From the NCBI GenBank assembly GCA_002471275.1, contig DKPQ01000017.1:496001-560000 (forward strand): a DNA stretch of 64,000 bases, read 5' to 3'. The stretch is from Flammeovirgaceae bacterium UBA7330. GTDB taxonomy: Bacteria > Bacteroidota > Bacteroidia > Cytophagales > Cyclobacteriaceae. The notes beneath the pieces are model-generated. The model ran no database searches and was not told where the DNA came from. It saw only the letters and a program-made list of their open reading frames with translations. The translations under genes were made by a program, and so were the position numbers. Below, in pieces: positions 44,409-53,652 of this stretch. Numbering within the stretch: position 1 is the stretch's first letter; each line of letters starts with the position of its first letter.

Positions 44409-45176
44409 ATGAGTATTTCTGAAAATATTAAATACCTAAGGAAGCAGGCCGGTTACACCCAGGAGCAATTTGCCAATGAAGTGGGCATCAAAAGGTCACT
44501 GGTGGGTGCGTATGAGGAGGGGAGAGCAGAGCCCCGTCTACAGACTTTGCAGCGGATTGGGGAGGTGCTGAATGTGACTTCCGATGCTTTGATCGCTAAG
44601 GACTTGACAAAGGAGGATCCGAAAAAATATCAGAAAGAGAAGATCAAGATTCTGTCCATTACTGTGGACAAAGAAGACAAGGAAAATATTGAGCTGATTC
44701 CACAAAAAGCTGCCGCTGGCTATCTCAATGGCTATGCTGATCCTGAATACCTGTCAGAGCTCCCCCGGTTCAATCTGCCGATGTTACCGCCAAACGCTAC
44801 CTACAGGGCTTTTGAGATATCCGGAGATTCAATGCTTCCATTGCCATCGGGAGCCATTGTCATTGGAAAGTATGTGGAATCAATCCAGGACATTAAAAAT
44901 GGTAAGACCTATGTATTGCTTACCAACAAAGAAGGAATTGTCTACAAAAGAGTTTTCAACTACATTGAAGAGAAAGGAAAACTATTCCTTGTCTCAGATA
45001 ACAAATCCTACTCTGCTTACGAGCTTGACCCGGCAGACCTGATGGAAATTTGGGAAGCCAAGGCATTCATTAGTGTGGAGTTCCCGGACGCTGAATCGGC
45101 AACGGAATTGTCGCTGGATAAGCTGGCAGGGATGGTCATGAGCTTGCAGGAAGAAGTGAAACAACTGAAGAAGTAG
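44409..45176 (+). CDS. LexA/CI-like repressor: XRE helix-turn-helix plus S24 peptidase
   Basis: A 255-residue self-cleaving-type transcriptional repressor. The N-terminal XRE domain (residues 5-62) contains YTQEQFANEVGIKRSLVGAY. The S24 domain has the catalytic Ser141 in ISGDSMLPLPSGAIVIG and Lys180 in GIVYKRV. A possible Ala-Gly cleavage site is at 103-104 (KAAAGYLNGY). A short C-terminal coiled coil (GMVMSLQEEVKQLKK) may add dimerisation. The HTH is of phage-repressor type, unlike classical LexA. Proximity to dinB and a DnaE2-like polymerase and the shared boxes suggest control of damage-induced mutagenesis; autoregulation is likely. Confidence 0.9.
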   Translation: MSISENIKYLRKQAGYTQEQFANEVGIKRSLVGAYEEGRAEPRLQTLQRIGEVLNVTSDALIAKDLTKEDPKKYQKEKIKILSITVDKEDKENIELIPQKAAAGYLNGYADPEYLSELPRFNLPMLPPNATYRAFEISGDSMLPLPSGAIVIGKYVESIQDIKNGKTYVLLTNKEGIVYKRVFNYIEEKGKLFLVSDNKSYSAYELDPADLMEIWEAKAFISVEFPDAESATELSLDKLAGMVMSLQEEVKQLKK

Positions 45177-45207
45177 ATCAAAAGCGAGGGAATTGATTCT
45201 TAACAGC

Positions 45208-45272
45208 TTTTCTTGAGCATGAGAAAAGACTACTGTTCCCTGGTCACTGATGCCAGAACTACTCAGGTAGTT
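45208..45272 (+). other. Two small stem-loops in the intergenic gap
   Basis: CTTTTCT/AGAAAAG (45208-45214, 45223-45229) and AACTAC/GTAGTT (45257-45262, 45267-45272, TCAG loop) lie between the repressor gene and the next operon. Neither is followed by a T tract, so terminator function is uncertain. Nothing else is seen in the 207-base gap. Confidence 0.3.
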
Positions 45273-45383
45273 TCGTAAAAAATCAAAAATATTTTCAATT
45301 TGGGGTGGATGATTGTCTGCCCCTAGTAAGAGTTCTCATCAAAATCCATTTGCTTTGCATCTTGCTTGCTAATCATTTCTTGA

Positions 45384-47873
45384 TTGAGAATACTAACCTC
45401 CTTCTTTATTGGAATTGTTCTTAGTTTCAATTCCATTGCACAGACCACCATTGTTTCGGGAAAGGTAACTGAAGTCACGACCGGAACTCCGGTTCCGTTT
45501 GCTAACGTCATCTTCACGGGTACATCCGAGGGAGCTACAACTGATTTTGATGGAAATTTTTCTATCTCCACAAAAGCCCCGGTGGATTCTATCGAAGTAA
45601 GGTATATTGGATATATCAAAAGGGTAAAGCCTCTTATTAGAGGATCAGAACAGGTAATCAACTTTCAATTGGAGGAAGATCTGCTCACCCTGGGTGAGGT
45701 GGTGGTCTACTCGGGTGAGAATCCGGCCTTTGAGATTCTGAGGAGAGTACATAAAAACAAAAACAAGAATGATCCGCGTTCATTAGAAGCTTATGAATAC
45801 GAGGGCTATACCAAAATTGAATTTGATATCGATCAAATAGGGGAAAAGCTCAAGGGCAGGAAAATCATGAATAGGATTACTCAGATCCTGGACAGTGCCG
45901 AACAAATAGCTGGAGATGATGGACAACCAATCATGCCGATTTTTTTGTCTGAAGCCATTTCAAGATTCTATTATAAGAAGAATCCAACTTTCAGACATGA
46001 AGAGATTCTAAAAACCAAGGTGCACGGGATCGGAATTACAGATGGCACATTGACTTCTCAGGTCATTGGAGCTTCGTTTCAGCAATACAATTTCTATATG
46101 AACTGGTTAAATATTGTCAGCAAGGAGTTTGTTTCGCCAATTGCAGATGGGGGCCGGATTTACTATGAATATGACTTGATTGACAGCCTCTGGCTGGATG
46201 GTGATTTTTGTTATCGCATTGATTTTATTCCCAAGCGGGATCAGGACCTGGCCTTTCGGGGTAGTATGTGGATTACCCGGGACGAATATGCGCTGAAACG
46301 GATAGACGCTACAGTGCCCAGATCTGCTAATCTCAATTTCGTGGATCGGTTGAAGATCCAGGAAGATTTGATCAAGACGTCCGCAGGCCCCTGGTTGCCT
46401 TACAAAACCAGGGTAGTCGTGGATATGATCGAACTTACCAAAAGGTCACCAAGTATCATAGCCAAGTTTTACGTATCCACAGCTGATCATGTGGTGAATC
46501 AGCCGAAGGACAATAAGTTTTATCAAAATCCAGTGACTTTTGATGACTGGGAGATTGAGCGTGATGAATCTTATTGGTCTGAAAACCGACATGATTCATT
46601 GACCTCCACTGAAGTAGCTGTGTTCAAGATGATTGATACACTTAAACAAGTGCCCATTATCAAGCTTGGAATGGATGCTGGAAAATTTGCATTTAATGGC
46701 TACCATAAAATGGGAAAGATTGAGCTGGGTCCATATACCACCTTTTTAGGAAAGAATGATATTGAGGGATGGAGGCCAGGCATAGGATTGAGGAGTTCAA
46801 TAGATTTCAGTAAGGATTGGGTGATCGGTGGTCACGCAGGGTATGGCTTTGATGATGATAGGTGGAAATACCGGTTATACCTTGAGCGGATTTTAAGTCG
46901 TAGAAAATGGTCTACAATTAGATTTGAGCATCAGAGAGAAATAGAGCAGGTATGGGTACTCAATGACGATTTCGAACCTTTTAGTTTCTTGTATACTCTC
47001 AGCCGGTTTGGTACCCTTTATAACCCGTTTTTGATTGATGGATATAATGTAAAATACTTAAGGCAACACGCAGCAGGGTTAAGTCAGCAGCTCCAATTGA
47101 AGCACGAGGTTTTTAATCCACTTTTTGATTTCAGGTATTACAAGAATCCAGGCTCAGATATGACTACCGATTCTGTTTTCAGAACTTCAGAGATTTCCTT
47201 GAAAACAAGATATGCCAAGGATGAGATTTTTGTGATCAATGACAATGACAGACTGAGTATGGGGACGGTCAGGTGGCCGGTTTTTGAGTTTAAATATACG
47301 TATGGATTCAGGGATGTGCTGGAAAGTTCTTTCGAATATCACAAGTTTAAATTCTCATTTGAGAAAAGGCAAAAAATGGGAATTATGGGAATTTCAAAAA
47401 TAAAGGCAACAGGTGGTTTGATCCTTGGGGACCTCCCATATCCGTTGTTGTATAACACCATAGGCAACCAGACGCCCTTTTATGTGGATTTTGCTTACAA
47501 TCTGATGGATTATTTCGAATTCAGTTCAGATCGTTTTGCTGAATTGAGGTACAGACATTCTTTTGAAGGGATCATCTTGAATACCATCCCATTAATCAAA
47601 CGATTAAAATGGAGGTTGATTGGAGAGGCCAATGTATTATACGGAGACCTGAGTCAGTCAAGTATTGATAGAGTGATTTATCCTGTAGATATCAACGATG
47701 ATCCTGTGTTGCCTTTCAATCGGTTTACAAATAAGCCCTATATTGAGGTAGGGTATGGGATTGAAAATATATTCAGGTTCCTTTCCGTACAGGCTTTCCA
47801 CCGTTTAACCTACCTGGATCAAAATAATGTCAATAAATTTGCCATTAAGTTCAATATTGACTTTAATCTTTAG
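45384..47873 (+). CDS. DUF5686 outer-membrane protein with carboxypeptidase-like N-domain
   Basis: An 829-residue outer-membrane protein found across Bacteroidota, function unknown. The start is TTG at 45384, opening a signal peptide (MRILTSFFIGIVLSFNSIAQ); no ATG precedes it in a usable place. Residues 22-105 are a CarboxypepD_reg-like domain (VSGKVTEVTTGTPVPFANVI) as in TonB-dependent receptors. The remainder is the DUF5686 region ending in beta-barrel strands, but no TonB plug is present. It is first in the operon that continues with a TPR lipoprotein and thrS. Confidence 0.9.
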   Translation: MRILTSFFIGIVLSFNSIAQTTIVSGKVTEVTTGTPVPFANVIFTGTSEGATTDFDGNFSISTKAPVDSIEVRYIGYIKRVKPLIRGSEQVINFQLEEDLLTLGEVVVYSGENPAFEILRRVHKNKNKNDPRSLEAYEYEGYTKIEFDIDQIGEKLKGRKIMNRITQILDSAEQIAGDDGQPIMPIFLSEAISRFYYKKNPTFRHEEILKTKVHGIGITDGTLTSQVIGASFQQYNFYMNWLNIVSKEFVSPIADGGRIYYEYDLIDSLWLDGDFCYRIDFIPKRDQDLAFRGSMWITRDEYALKRIDATVPRSANLNFVDRLKIQEDLIKTSAGPWLPYKTRVVVDMIELTKRSPSIIAKFYVSTADHVVNQPKDNKFYQNPVTFDDWEIERDESYWSENRHDSLTSTEVAVFKMIDTLKQVPIIKLGMDAGKFAFNGYHKMGKIELGPYTTFLGKNDIEGWRPGIGLRSSIDFSKDWVIGGHAGYGFDDDRWKYRLYLERILSRRKWSTIRFEHQREIEQVWVLNDDFEPFSFLYTLSRFGTLYNPFLIDGYNVKYLRQHAAGLSQQLQLKHEVFNPLFDFRYYKNPGSDMTTDSVFRTSEISLKTRYAKDEIFVINDNDRLSMGTVRWPVFEFKYTYGFRDVLESSFEYHKFKFSFEKRQKMGIMGISKIKATGGLILGDLPYPLLYNTIGNQTPFYVDFAYNLMDYFEFSSDRFAELRYRHSFEGIILNTIPLIKRLKWRLIGEANVLYGDLSQSSIDRVIYPVDINDDPVLPFNRFTNKPYIEVGYGIENIFRFLSVQAFHRLTYLDQNNVNKFAIKFNIDFNL

Positions 47874-47874
47874 A

Positions 47875-48936
47875 GTGCGACTATTTACACTTTTACTTAT
47901 ACTGATCATTGGCTGCAATTCCAAAATTGAGAAGCAGGAAATTTCAAGCTTAGACTCAGCTGGAAATATCTATTGGGATGCTTACGAGGAAGTGGAAAAG
48001 GCTTATGAAAATGAACCCTCTGATCAGCTGGTCAATCAGAAGCTCTACTATCTTGAAAAAATGGGGTGGCCACCGATGTCCATTGACGCTTTAAACCAGG
48101 CGAGGAAGAGATTGGGACTGGATGCCGGTTTGGTCAAGAAGTACATCCTCTATTATGAAAAGAACCAACAATACGCTCCAATGATGGAGCTATTGGATAG
48201 CTGGGGGAAACTCAATAAGCTGGATGAAGAAATGATGGAGGCAAACATCAGGGCGCATATGCAGTTGGCTCAGAAGGAAGAAACCATTGAGCTCCTGAAT
48301 GACTACATCTATGACTATAACCAACCTGAGAATGAGGCTTTTGTTGCCGGTAAGTTTTTGAAACTAGGAGATACCCTGATGAGTGTTTACCATTACAGTA
48401 AGCTGCAAAAGATGGACCCTACACATCATGACCTTGTCAGTTTGTATGTGCCTATATTATTGAAAATCAAACAACCTGAAAGGGCAAGAAATATTTTAAC
48501 AGCATCTGCCAGATCAGACACTACATTTCATACGCGATTGATGCTGGCTAAAAGTTTATATCAGTTGGGAGAGCGTAGGCAAGCCAAGGGGATTTTATTA
48601 AGCTACGAAAATAAAGAGGCCCTGGATCAGATGACACGATGGTACTGGCAAGAGGAACTTTGGGATTCAACAATGTTTTTTGTTAATAAACTGATTCAGT
48701 TAGACTCATCCAGAGAAGCCCTTTTCATGAAGGCATCCATTTATGAGGAGCGCGGAGCGTTAAATTCTTCTTTGCAACTTCTCCATCTATTGATAGAGTT
48801 GGATTCTACAGACAATTTAGCGAGAGAAATGGCTCAGGATGTTTCCCGAAAAATCGCATATTTGCGGGAATTAGAACAACGGCGAAAAACGCCTGTACCA
48901 GAATTGTCACCCAAGACATCCTTAGATAATGAGTGA
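47875..48936 (+). CDS. TPR-repeat lipoprotein
   Basis: A 353-residue membrane-anchored protein with tetratricopeptide-type helical repeats. A GTG start at 47875 is chosen. It lies 1 base after the upstream stop and directly begins a lipoprotein signal (RLFTLLLILIIGC), with the lipobox cysteine near residue 14. An ATG at 47827 would overlap the preceding gene by 47 bases. The repeats (NQKLYYLEKMGWPPMSIDAL, ARNILTASARSDTTFHTRLM) have no catalytic motif. It overlaps thrS by 8 bases, an unusual partner for a synthetase gene; coupling is structural only. Confidence 0.87.
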   Translation: MRLFTLLLILIIGCNSKIEKQEISSLDSAGNIYWDAYEEVEKAYENEPSDQLVNQKLYYLEKMGWPPMSIDALNQARKRLGLDAGLVKKYILYYEKNQQYAPMMELLDSWGKLNKLDEEMMEANIRAHMQLAQKEETIELLNDYIYDYNQPENEAFVAGKFLKLGDTLMSVYHYSKLQKMDPTHHDLVSLYVPILLKIKQPERARNILTASARSDTTFHTRLMLAKSLYQLGERRQAKGILLSYENKEALDQMTRWYWQEELWDSTMFFVNKLIQLDSSREALFMKASIYEERGALNSSLQLLHLLIELDSTDNLAREMAQDVSRKIAYLRELEQRRKTPVPELSPKTSLDNE

Positions 48937-50872
48937 AATCAAGATCACACTTCCTGACGGTAGTGTGAAAACTTTTGAAAAAGGGGTTACTGCACTTGAT
49001 GTGGCTGTAACCATCAGTGAAGGATTAGCTAGAAATGTACTGGCTGCAAAGGTCAACGGAGAAGTGTGGGATGCCACCAGACCCATCCATTCAGACGCGA
49101 GTTTAAAGCTTCTTACCTGGAATGATGAAGAAGGAAAGATGGCCCTTTGGCATTCCTCTGCTCACCTGATGGCTGAAGCATTAGAAGCCCTATATCCGGG
49201 AATCAAATTGGGGATTGGTCCGCCCATTGAAAATGGGTTCTACTATGATATAGACTTTGGGGATATTCCCTTTGATTCCGAAAACCTCAGGAAGATTGAG
49301 GATAAGATGCTGGAGTTGGCCAGAGAGAAAAACGAATTCACCAGGAAAGAGATCACCAAAAAAGATGCTGTTGAATACTACCAAAAGAAGGGTGATGAAT
49401 ATAAACTGGAATTGCTCGATGGGCTGGAAGACGGTAAGATCACCTTTTATACTCAGGGTAATTTTACTGATCTCTGCAGAGGCCCCCATATTCCTAATAC
49501 CGGGTTCATCAAAGCAGCAAAGATCCTCAATGTAGCAGGCGCTTACTGGAGAGGGGACGAGAAGAGAAAGCAGCTCACCAGACTCTATGGAGTTACTTTT
49601 CCCAAGCAAAAAGAGCTTACTGAATACCTGGAACTGCTCGAAGAGGCCAAGAAAAGGGATCACAGAAAAATCGGCAAAGAATTAGAGCTATTTACCTTCT
49701 CCGATAAAGTTGGAAAAGGCTTACCTCTCTGGCTTCCTAAGGGTGCAATACTCAGAGAGCGGTTAGAGAACTTTTTGAAGAAAGCCCAGGTTAAGGCGGG
49801 GTATGAGCAGGTCGTTACTCCTCATATTGGAGGAAAGGAGCTTTATGTGACCTCAGGACATTATGCCAAATATGGTCAGGACTCGTTCCAGCCTATTCAT
49901 ACACCTGAAGAAGGAGAGGAATTCTTGTTGAAGCCCATGAACTGCCCGCATCATTGTGAGATATATAAATCCCGACCTCGTTCTTACAAAGATTTACCCA
50001 TTCGGTTTGCCGAGTTTGGTACAGTCTACCGATATGAGCAGAGCGGTGAGCTCCATGGGTTGACGAGGGTAAGAGGATTTACACAAGATGATGCTCACAT
50101 CTTTTGTCAGTCTGATCAGGTAAAAGGTGAGTTTGCTAAAGTGATTGACCTGGTACTTTATGTGTTTAATGCGCTAGGCTTTAAGGATTTTACGGCTCAG
50201 ATTTCATTAAGAGATCCCGAAAATCCTGATAAATATATTGGTACGGATGAAAACTGGGAGAAGGCAGAACGAGCCATACAAGAAGTAGCTGATGAGAAAG
50301 GACTCAAAACGGTTGTTGAGTTAGGAGAGGCTGCTTTCTATGGTCCTAAGTTAGATTTTATGGTCAAAGATGCATTGGGAAGAAAATGGCAGCTGGGTAC
50401 CATACAGGTAGATTATAGCTTGCCAGATCGTTTTGAGTTGGAGTATGTAGGTGCCGACAATCAAAAGCATCGCCCAGTGATGATACACCGGGCACCTTTT
50501 GGATCCATGGAACGGTTTGTTGCTATTTTGATTGAAAGTACAGCAGGCAATTTCCCACTTTGGTTAGCACCGGAGCAGGTTTCAATTCTACCAATATCTG
50601 AAAAGTATCATGGTTATGCGCACCAGGTATTTACAGAGTTGCAGGTTCGCAATATCAGTGGTAAGATTGATGAGCGAGATGAAAAAATTGGCAGGAAAAT
50701 CAGAGATGCTGAGATGCAGAAGATTCCATTTATGCTGATCGTTGGAGAAAAGGAGTCGGATGAGGGATTAGTTTCAGTTAGATCTCATGGAAAAGGAGAT
50801 CAGGGAGCCATGAAAGTGGCCTCTTTTATTGAATTCTTTGAAGCTGAGGCTGGAAAATTTATAAATAATTAG
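48929..50872 (+). CDS. thrS: Threonyl-tRNA synthetase
   Basis: Class II aminoacyl-tRNA synthetase, 647 residues. It has an N-terminal TGS domain (MSEIKITLPDGSVKTFEKGV) and the editing domain with HSSAHLMAEAL. The catalytic core carries motif 2 (FAEFGTVYRYEQSGELHGLTR-like region), the zinc-binding MNCPHHCEIY and motif 3 (GSMERFVAILIE). The C-terminal anticodon-binding domain (VSILPISEKYHGYAHQVFTE) is complete. It is followed by infC-rpmI-rplT, the common thrS-IF3-L35-L20 order. It overlaps the upstream TPR gene by 8 bases. Confidence 0.98.
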   Translation: MSEIKITLPDGSVKTFEKGVTALDVAVTISEGLARNVLAAKVNGEVWDATRPIHSDASLKLLTWNDEEGKMALWHSSAHLMAEALEALYPGIKLGIGPPIENGFYYDIDFGDIPFDSENLRKIEDKMLELAREKNEFTRKEITKKDAVEYYQKKGDEYKLELLDGLEDGKITFYTQGNFTDLCRGPHIPNTGFIKAAKILNVAGAYWRGDEKRKQLTRLYGVTFPKQKELTEYLELLEEAKKRDHRKIGKELELFTFSDKVGKGLPLWLPKGAILRERLENFLKKAQVKAGYEQVVTPHIGGKELYVTSGHYAKYGQDSFQPIHTPEEGEEFLLKPMNCPHHCEIYKSRPRSYKDLPIRFAEFGTVYRYEQSGELHGLTRVRGFTQDDAHIFCQSDQVKGEFAKVIDLVLYVFNALGFKDFTAQISLRDPENPDKYIGTDENWEKAERAIQEVADEKGLKTVVELGEAAFYGPKLDFMVKDALGRKWQLGTIQVDYSLPDRFELEYVGADNQKHRPVMIHRAPFGSMERFVAILIESTAGNFPLWLAPEQVSILPISEKYHGYAHQVFTELQVRNISGKIDERDEKIGRKIRDAEMQKIPFMLIVGEKESDEGLVSVRSHGKGDQGAMKVASFIEFFEAEAGKFINN

Positions 50873-50954
50873 AATATTGCATTTTTAATGCTGGAAATAA
50901 TCCCGATATTTGCGGTTCTATTTTTTATGGTGAAATTAAAAAAGAAGGAAAACA

Positions 50955-51509
50955 ATTATTAGAAGACAAGGAAATTTTAGGGGGCGAGTTGAAGAGCCTT
51001 ATAGGATCAACGAACATATCCGAGCCAGGGAAGTCCGGGTTGTAGGAGACAATGTTGAAGTTGATGTATATGGTATTCAGAAGGCCTTAGATTTAGCAAG
51101 AGCTCAGGGTTTAGACCTTGTGGAAATCTCACCGAAGGCAGATCCTCCGGTTTGTAAGATCATTGACTATTCAAAGTTCAAGTACGAACAAAAGAAGAAG
51201 CAGAAGGAAATCAAAGCCAAGACCCAGAAAACGGTTATTAAAGAAATACGTTTTGGGCCAAATACGGATGATCATGATTTCAATTTCAAGCTGAATCATG
51301 CAATAAAATTCCTTAAGGAAGGAGCAAAAGTTAAGGCTTTTGTCCACTTTGTTGGAAGAACAATTGTTTTCAAGGAAAGAGGAGAGATACTGTTGCTGAA
51401 GTTTGCCCAGGCATTGGAAGAATACGGAAAAGTAGAATTGCTTCCAAAGCTTGAAGGTAAAAGAATGTCAATAATTCTTTCTCCAAAACCAACTACGAAG
51501 AAAAAGTAA
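50955..51509 (+). CDS. infC: Translation initiation factor IF-3, ATT start
   Basis: IF-3 checks start-codon pairing on the 30S subunit. The conserved N-domain (EEPYRINEHIRAREVRVVGD) is in frame upstream of the first GTG at 51120. Between an in-frame TAA at 50937 and the conserved sequence there is no ATG, GTG or TTG. The only fitting initiators are ATT at 50955 or 50958, 6-9 bases after an AGGA (50946-50949). This gives 184 residues (IRRQGNFRGRVEEPYR after the start), the normal length. A rare start is a known autoregulatory device of infC in enterobacteria. rpmI starts 5 bases after the stop. Confidence 0.93.
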   Translation: MIRRQGNFRGRVEEPYRINEHIRAREVRVVGDNVEVDVYGIQKALDLARAQGLDLVEISPKADPPVCKIIDYSKFKYEQKKKQKEIKAKTQKTVIKEIRFGPNTDDHDFNFKLNHAIKFLKEGAKVKAFVHFVGRTIVFKERGEILLLKFAQALEEYGKVELLPKLEGKRMSIILSPKPTTKKK

Positions 51510-51513
51510 AAAA

Positions 51514-51708
51514 ATGCCGAAAGTAAAAACTAAATCCAGTGCCAAGAAAAGGTTTAAGGTGACCGGATCAGGTAAGATTAAAAGAAAGCACGCTTTTAAA
51601 AATCACATCCTGACCAAAAAGGAAACCAAGCAGAAAAGAAACCTGGGCCATATGGCGTTGGTAGACAAGTCTGATGAGCAGAACATAAAAGACATGCTCA
51701 ACATCTAA
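51514..51708 (+). CDS. rpmI: Ribosomal protein bL35
   Basis: Large-subunit protein, 64 residues, very basic. The family N-terminus MPKVKTKSSAKKRFKVTGSG and the KIKRKHAFKNHILTKK segment are diagnostic. It sits in the standard infC-rpmI-rplT order, 4 bases after infC and 74 bases before rplT. Confidence 0.97.
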   Translation: MPKVKTKSSAKKRFKVTGSGKIKRKHAFKNHILTKKETKQKRNLGHMALVDKSDEQNIKDMLNI

Positions 51709-51782
51709 TCTGTTAATTAAGTTTAACCAGAGGATTGGTATTAAGTGCAGTGATCTGACGCCAATCATCAAAACAAAAAACA

Positions 51783-52127
51783 ATGAGATCAGTAAATCAT
51801 GTAGCCTCCAGGGCTAAGAAGAAGAAGGTGTTCAAACAAGCCAAAGGTTTCTTTGGTAGAAGAAAGAACGTCTGGACAGTAACCAAAAATGCTGTCGAAA
51901 AAGGTATGCAGTATGCTTACCGCGACAGAAAAGCAAAGAAAAGAGAATTCAGAGCTTTGTGGATTCAGCGGATCAATGCCGCAGTGAGAGAATATGATCT
52001 TTCTTATTCTCAATTCATGAATGGTCTGAAGAAGGCAAATATTGACATCAACAGGAAGGTTTTAGCTGACCTGGCGATGAACCACCCACAGGCTTTTAAA
52101 GAAGTAGTGAGTAAGGTAAAGAAGTAA
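51783..52127 (+). CDS. rplT: Ribosomal protein bL20
   Basis: Large-subunit assembly protein, 114 residues. The N-terminal basic extension (MRSVNHVASRAKKKKVFKQA) and the globular domain with RDRKAKKREFRALWIQRINA are typical. It is the last gene of the operon; a strong terminator follows 25 bases after the stop. In other bacteria L20 represses this operon through an mRNA site, but no such structure was identified here. Confidence 0.97.
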   Translation: MRSVNHVASRAKKKKVFKQAKGFFGRRKNVWTVTKNAVEKGMQYAYRDRKAKKREFRALWIQRINAAVREYDLSYSQFMNGLKKANIDINRKVLADLAMNHPQAFKEVVSKVKK

Positions 52128-52152
52128 GAAAAATTATTTCTCTGAAGAAAGG

Positions 52153-52183
52153 AAGGTATCTCAATTTTGAGATACCTTTTTTT
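52153..52183 (+). terminator. Intrinsic terminator of the thrS-infC-rpmI-rplT operon
   Basis: AAGGTATCTCAA (52153-52164) pairs perfectly with TTGAGATACCTT (52167-52178), in practice with a 4-6 base loop, and the run of T extends to 52183. It also lies just after the stop of the convergent esterase gene. Confidence 0.9.
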
Positions 52184-52197
52184 GTTTTAGTGGTGCT

Positions 52198-53061
52198 TTA
52201 TTTCATGAATCCATGTTTTCTTAGGAAAGCATCCGTACGTTCCATGATCTCTTCATCGAACAATCGGGAATATTTTTCGTTTCCCTCTCCCAGGTAATGT
52301 CCGCGCCCCTCATAGGTTACTGTTTCAAATTCATTGCCGTATAATTTAGTTCTGCTCTCAAATAACCTGACCGTCCAGAATTTTACGATGTTGTCATCAA
52401 GACCATGAAATGCTATAGCAGGGGGCATCCCGGATCTTACATTATGATAGGGAGAGATATCCCAAATTCTCGGGTCTTGTTCTCCAAAAATACGATCACA
52501 CCACGCCTCGATTGTATTCACTGTGGAGGAGTAAAGTAACATTAGATTGGGGGTAGGGTCAATTGTAAGGTCATCTGATAATTCATTGATGGAATCCGCC
52601 AGGGCAGTCATTAATGTCAGTTGGCCACCCACAGATTGTCCACCAACTGCAATTTTGTCTGGGTTAATGTTAAACCTTTTGGCATTTCTTTTCACCCATC
52701 TTACTGCAGACCGGGTATCCAACACACACTCATAAGGGGTAATATCCGGATGTGGATATGAACCGTCTTGATTGATTGAAAGCCTATATTCTACGGAGAA
52801 AGTGACAAAACCTTTTTCAGCGTATCTTTTACAAGCTCCATGAAATTCACTTGCATGACCATATACCCATCCGCCACCGTGAAAGAAAACAATCGCATTG
52901 CGGGGCGCTTTTGAATTTTCAGGCATAAAAATATCTATGGTAAGGCCAATTGTATCCACGGTCTTGTAGACTTCAGTCGTATGTATGATGGATAGTTCCT
53001 GAGACTGAACGGTCTTACTAAAAAGAAAAATAATTGAGGTGAAGTAGAGATATTTGGTCAT
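52198..53061 (-). CDS. Secreted alpha/beta-hydrolase, esterase/lipase type
   Basis: A 287-residue exported hydrolase with signal peptide (1-20, ending VQSQ). The oxyanion motif is FFHGGGWVYG, the nucleophile elbow is GGQSVGGQLT with Ser in GQSVG, and the Asp and His candidates are in FHGLDDNIVKF and YEGRGHYLGEG. This is the BD-FAE/acetyl-esterase-like arrangement of hormone-sensitive-lipase relatives. Likely substrates are small esters or acetylated sugars; the nearby fucose-type genes make sugar deacetylation conceivable, but that is inference. Confidence 0.88.
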   Translation of the reverse strand: MTKYLYFTSIIFLFSKTVQSQELSIIHTTEVYKTVDTIGLTIDIFMPENSKAPRNAIVFFHGGGWVYGHASEFHGACKRYAEKGFVTFSVEYRLSINQDGSYPHPDITPYECVLDTRSAVRWVKRNAKRFNINPDKIAVGGQSVGGQLTLMTALADSINELSDDLTIDPTPNLMLLYSSTVNTIEAWCDRIFGEQDPRIWDISPYHNVRSGMPPAIAFHGLDDNIVKFWTVRLFESRTKLYGNEFETVTYEGRGHYLGEGNEKYSRLFDEEIMERTDAFLRKHGFMK

Positions 53062-53280
53062 GGATTTTTTTTGACTTTTTGTTTATTACATATTAACAAA
53101 TTGAGTAATATTAGTCAGTTATATAATTGAATCATTATTAAAAGAAGAGCGTGCTAAATACGTGAGAAGGTCCAATATTTCTTGATTTATGATCGTTAAT
53201 ATACCTCTGAAGGCTAAATAAACTGTTATTTGATTTATATTTAATCTTGCATTTGGCATCTCAAACACTAATTTCAATTT

Positions 53281-53652
53281 GTGAGGAAAATATTGGTTTT
53301 AGATGATAGTCAAACTGCATTGTTTGACATCAAAAATAAACTTCAGGATATAGATTTTGAAGGAGAAATTTTGTGTGTTTCAAACTTTTTTGACGCCAAA
53401 AGGATTCTTGAATCTAATCCCATTGACATAGCTATTATTGATCTTCAAATGCCTGAAAAGAATGGTGCTGACCTGATAGTTCACATGAAAGGGGTAAATG
53501 AGATGAAGAGTATCCCAATTATTGTTCTAACCGGATCGGGAGATAATTCTTTACTGAAAACCAGCTTGGAACCTATGGTTAACTATTATTTAAATAAACC
53601 CGTAAGCCAGGAGCATCTAAAAGAGCTTATACAGGAACTTTCAGATGAGTGA
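53281..53652 (+). CDS. Single-domain response regulator (CheY-like)
   Basis: A 123-residue receiver domain without an output domain, started by GTG. The acidic pocket is Asp8/Asp9 (LVLDDSQ), the phosphoacceptor Asp54 is in AIIDLQMPEKNG, and Thr84 and Lys106 complete the active site. It overlaps the next gene, an Hpt domain protein, by 8 bases, so the two are produced together. They probably exchange phosphate in a relay. No sensor kinase is encoded nearby. Confidence 0.93.
   Translation: MRKILVLDDSQTALFDIKNKLQDIDFEGEILCVSNFFDAKRILESNPIDIAIIDLQMPEKNGADLIVHMKGVNEMKSIPIIVLTGSGDNSLLKTSLEPMVNYYLNKPVSQEHLKELIQELSDE

Noticed and set aside
47827..47874. ATG start of the TPR lipoprotein inside the DUF5686 gene
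   Set aside because: It would overlap the previous gene by 47 bases and place a polar stretch before the lipoprotein signal; the GTG at 47875 starts directly at the signal.
51120..51509. IF-3 starting at the GTG at 51120 (129 residues)
   Set aside because: It would cut off the conserved N-domain, which is intact and in frame upstream from an ATT start with a ribosome-binding site.
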